DNA of 7,754 bases, taken from positions 1 through 7,754 of the forward strand of contig CAMKFY010000042.1 in the NCBI GenBank assembly GCA_946411985.1, given 5' to 3'. Origin of the DNA: an uncultured Clostridiaceae bacterium (GTDB lineage Bacteria > Bacillota > Clostridia > Oscillospirales > Ruminococcaceae). This document shows positions 6,745 to 7,754 of this stretch, one piece after another. Every line of letters starts with the position of its first letter. Positions within the stretch are counted from its first letter, which is position 1. The position numbers were made by a program, and so were the translations under genes. A model generated the notes under the pieces. It worked only from the letters and a program-made list of their open reading frames with translations, did no database searches and was not told the DNA's origin.

Positions 6745-7317
6745 TTATTTATTTTTCGTTATAGCGCCCTTCACAACAGAAAGTCTGTTTGTTCCAATAT
6801 TTAAACATTTTGAAACAGCATCTACCACATTTGCAACGGTTTTAACATTGTCGCCCCCTTCACATAACACCATCACCCCCCTAATTTTAGGCTCTTTTTG
6901 AGTTATTATTAGGCCTTGTTTTCCTGCTCCTGTGCCTGAGTCTACTAATACAACATCTGTTTGTATATCGTCTCTTTTAAGAGTTTTACCGGAAAAATTT
7001 TCGTTTGTGTTTGTGGCTTTTTTTTGAGAATTGGCATAAACATTTTCTATCCCATTTTCTAATGTTATAATAACTTTAGATTGCCCAACTCCATCAATTT
7101 GTGATACTATTGAGTTTACCTTGTTTTCTAGTTTACTAACATATTCATCCATATTGGTAAATCCGTTTTTATTGCACAGTGTGGCTTTTTCTTTTTCATC
7201 TTTTTTTTTGCTGGAAAATGTGGAAAGTGCTATTAGAAATATTCCTATAAATCCTATTATAACTATAAATTTAGATTTGGAAGCCATTATTTTTTCGTAA
7301 TATTTTTTAAAGTTCAT
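6745..7317 (-). CDS. spoIIIAG: Stage III sporulation protein AG
   Basis: A 190-residue mother-cell membrane protein. In B. subtilis SpoIIIAG forms a large ring in the intermembrane space as part of the feeding channel. A basic cytoplasmic N-terminus (residues 1-15) and one transmembrane helix (about 16-34) precede a charged linker. The ring-building domain follows: EYVSKLENKVNSIVSQIDGVGQ at 58-79, KVIITLENGIENVYA at 81-95, an insertion-like stretch of about 97-120, VVLVDSGTGAGKQGLIIT at 122-139, and the hallmark KEPKIRGVMVLCEGGDN at 141-157 with NRLSVVKG at the end. The ATG at 7317 is chosen over an in-frame TTG at 7344, because AAGGAGG (7336-7330) lies after the TTG and before the ATG. The spacing of 12 bases is a little long. 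The gene lies 43 bases after the spoIIIAF stop. Nine T on the plus strand at 7201-7209 encode a lysine run just after the membrane helix. Confidence 0.94.
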   Translation of the reverse strand: MNFKKYYEKIMASKSKFIVIIGFIGIFLIALSTFSSKKKDEKEKATLCNKNGFTNMDEYVSKLENKVNSIVSQIDGVGQSKVIITLENGIENVYANSQKKATNTNENFSGKTLKRDDIQTDVVLVDSGTGAGKQGLIITQKEPKIRGVMVLCEGGDNVKTVANVVDAVSKCLNIGTNRLSVVKGAITKNK

Positions 7318-7329
7318 GGTTTTTAGAGT

Positions 7330-7336
7330 CCTCCTT
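7330..7336 (-). promoter_or_regulatory. Ribosome binding site deciding the spoIIIAG start
   Basis: A consensus AAGGAGG on the minus strand lies 12 bases before the ATG at 7317. It would fall inside the coding sequence if the TTG at 7344 were used, so the 190-residue form is favoured over 199. Confidence 0.65.
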
Positions 7337-7360
7337 TTTAACAATTTGTATTTTAATATG

Positions 7361-7754
7361 TTAATAGTATTTTATATTTGGATTTATTCCTGTTTGTTGT
7401 TTCGTTATTTCTTTTATTTCTTCTGCATCGTAGTTTTCACTTAACGGTATTTTAATTTCTATATTTGTTGTTTTATTATCTTTATCTATATCTATGCTTA
7501 TGTCCACGTTATTATACCCTTTTTTGTAAAAAACAGCTTTTAAAGCATTTTCTAATATATTTTTATTAGAATTTTCCACCTTATCTTTTAGGTTTTCTTC
7601 GTAGAATTTGTTTTTATCTAACAATTCTGAATAATTAGGTATATCTATTTTTTTTATGCTTTTAATAATAGGTATTGCTATTATGCTAATTAAAAATATA
7701 TTAAGAGCAAATTTCATGCTAGATTCCATGTTTTTGTTTGGAATTAAAATATGA
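7361..7754 (-). CDS. spoIIIAF: Stage III sporulation protein AF, N-terminus beyond the right edge
   Basis: 130 residues are visible, the C-terminal part of a membrane protein of the SpoIIIA complex. An ATG at 7729 would give a 122-residue protein, but the frame stays open to the window edge. The residues before that ATG (HILIPNKN) continue directly into MESSMKFALNIFLISIIAIPII. This is the pattern in the middle of SpoIIIAF: a short ILIP-type loop after the first helix, then K-F-x-L leading into the second helix. The first helix and true start should therefore lie just past base 7754. After the second helix comes a lysine- and asparagine-rich soluble part with a predicted helix (ENSNKNILENALKAVFYKKGY), an alternating strand (VDISIDIDKDN) and a terminal EEIKEITKQQTGI. 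It is followed by spoIIIAG, as in the standard operon. Confidence 0.85.
   Translation of the reverse strand, partial: HILIPNKNMESSMKFALNIFLISIIAIPIIKSIKKIDIPNYSELLDKNKFYEENLKDKVENSNKNILENALKAVFYKKGYNNVDISIDIDKDNKTTNIEIKIPLSENYDAEEIKEITKQQTGINPNIKYY

Noticed and set aside
1..7754. CRISPR arrays, insertion sequences, phage genes or toxin-antitoxin pairs
   Set aside because: No direct repeat series, transposase or integrase motifs, terminal inverted repeats or small paired genes were seen. All substantial frames are accounted for by chromosomal core genes.

Overview
The window is AT-rich (sampled 60-base lines are about 27-32% G+C). It looks like chromosomal DNA from a spore-forming or spore-ancestry member of the Clostridia (Firmicutes). 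The evidence is a cdaA-cdaR pair for cyclic di-AMP, a radA gene, and the end of a spoIIIA operon with genes AF, AG and AH in canonical order. Shine-Dalgarno sequences are purine-rich and all stops are TAA or TAG. No species can be named from the sequence. The low G+C would also suit a host-associated, possibly reduced, clostridial genome, but that is inference.

Layout, left to right. Bases 1-64 are distinctly richer in G+C than the rest and hold no confident gene. They contain a tRNA-like D-arm string and a possible rightward terminator that overlaps the end of the next gene. At 65-805 on the minus strand is a small membrane-anchored LytR-CpsA-Psr (LCP)-like protein that appears to lack the family's arginines. 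A short divergent intergenic region (806-888) carries a plausible promoter for a rightward cluster: a cardiolipin synthase (889-2415), radA (2439-3806), the membrane diadenylate cyclase cdaA (3810-4631) and its YbbR-domain regulator cdaR (4697-5977). The gaps of 23, 3 and 65 bases suggest one transcript. It ends at a perfect 13-bp inverted repeat (6065-6105) that serves as a two-way terminator, because the spoIIIA genes converge on it from the right. On the minus strand, spoIIIAF (running off the right edge), spoIIIAG and spoIIIAH occupy 7754-6124.

Functionally, the rightward cluster joins membrane lipid synthesis, recombination-linked DNA repair and cyclic di-AMP signalling. The leftward cluster encodes parts of the mother-cell/forespore feeding channel used in sporulation. 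The window contains ordinary core genes and I found no new system. The points most worth a second look are the degenerate LCP-like protein, the direct radA-cdaA linkage (radA is classically linked to the other cyclase gene, disA), a strand-wide G/T excess that does not depend on gene direction, and the cut-off spoIIIAF, whose apparent internal ATG is not its real start.
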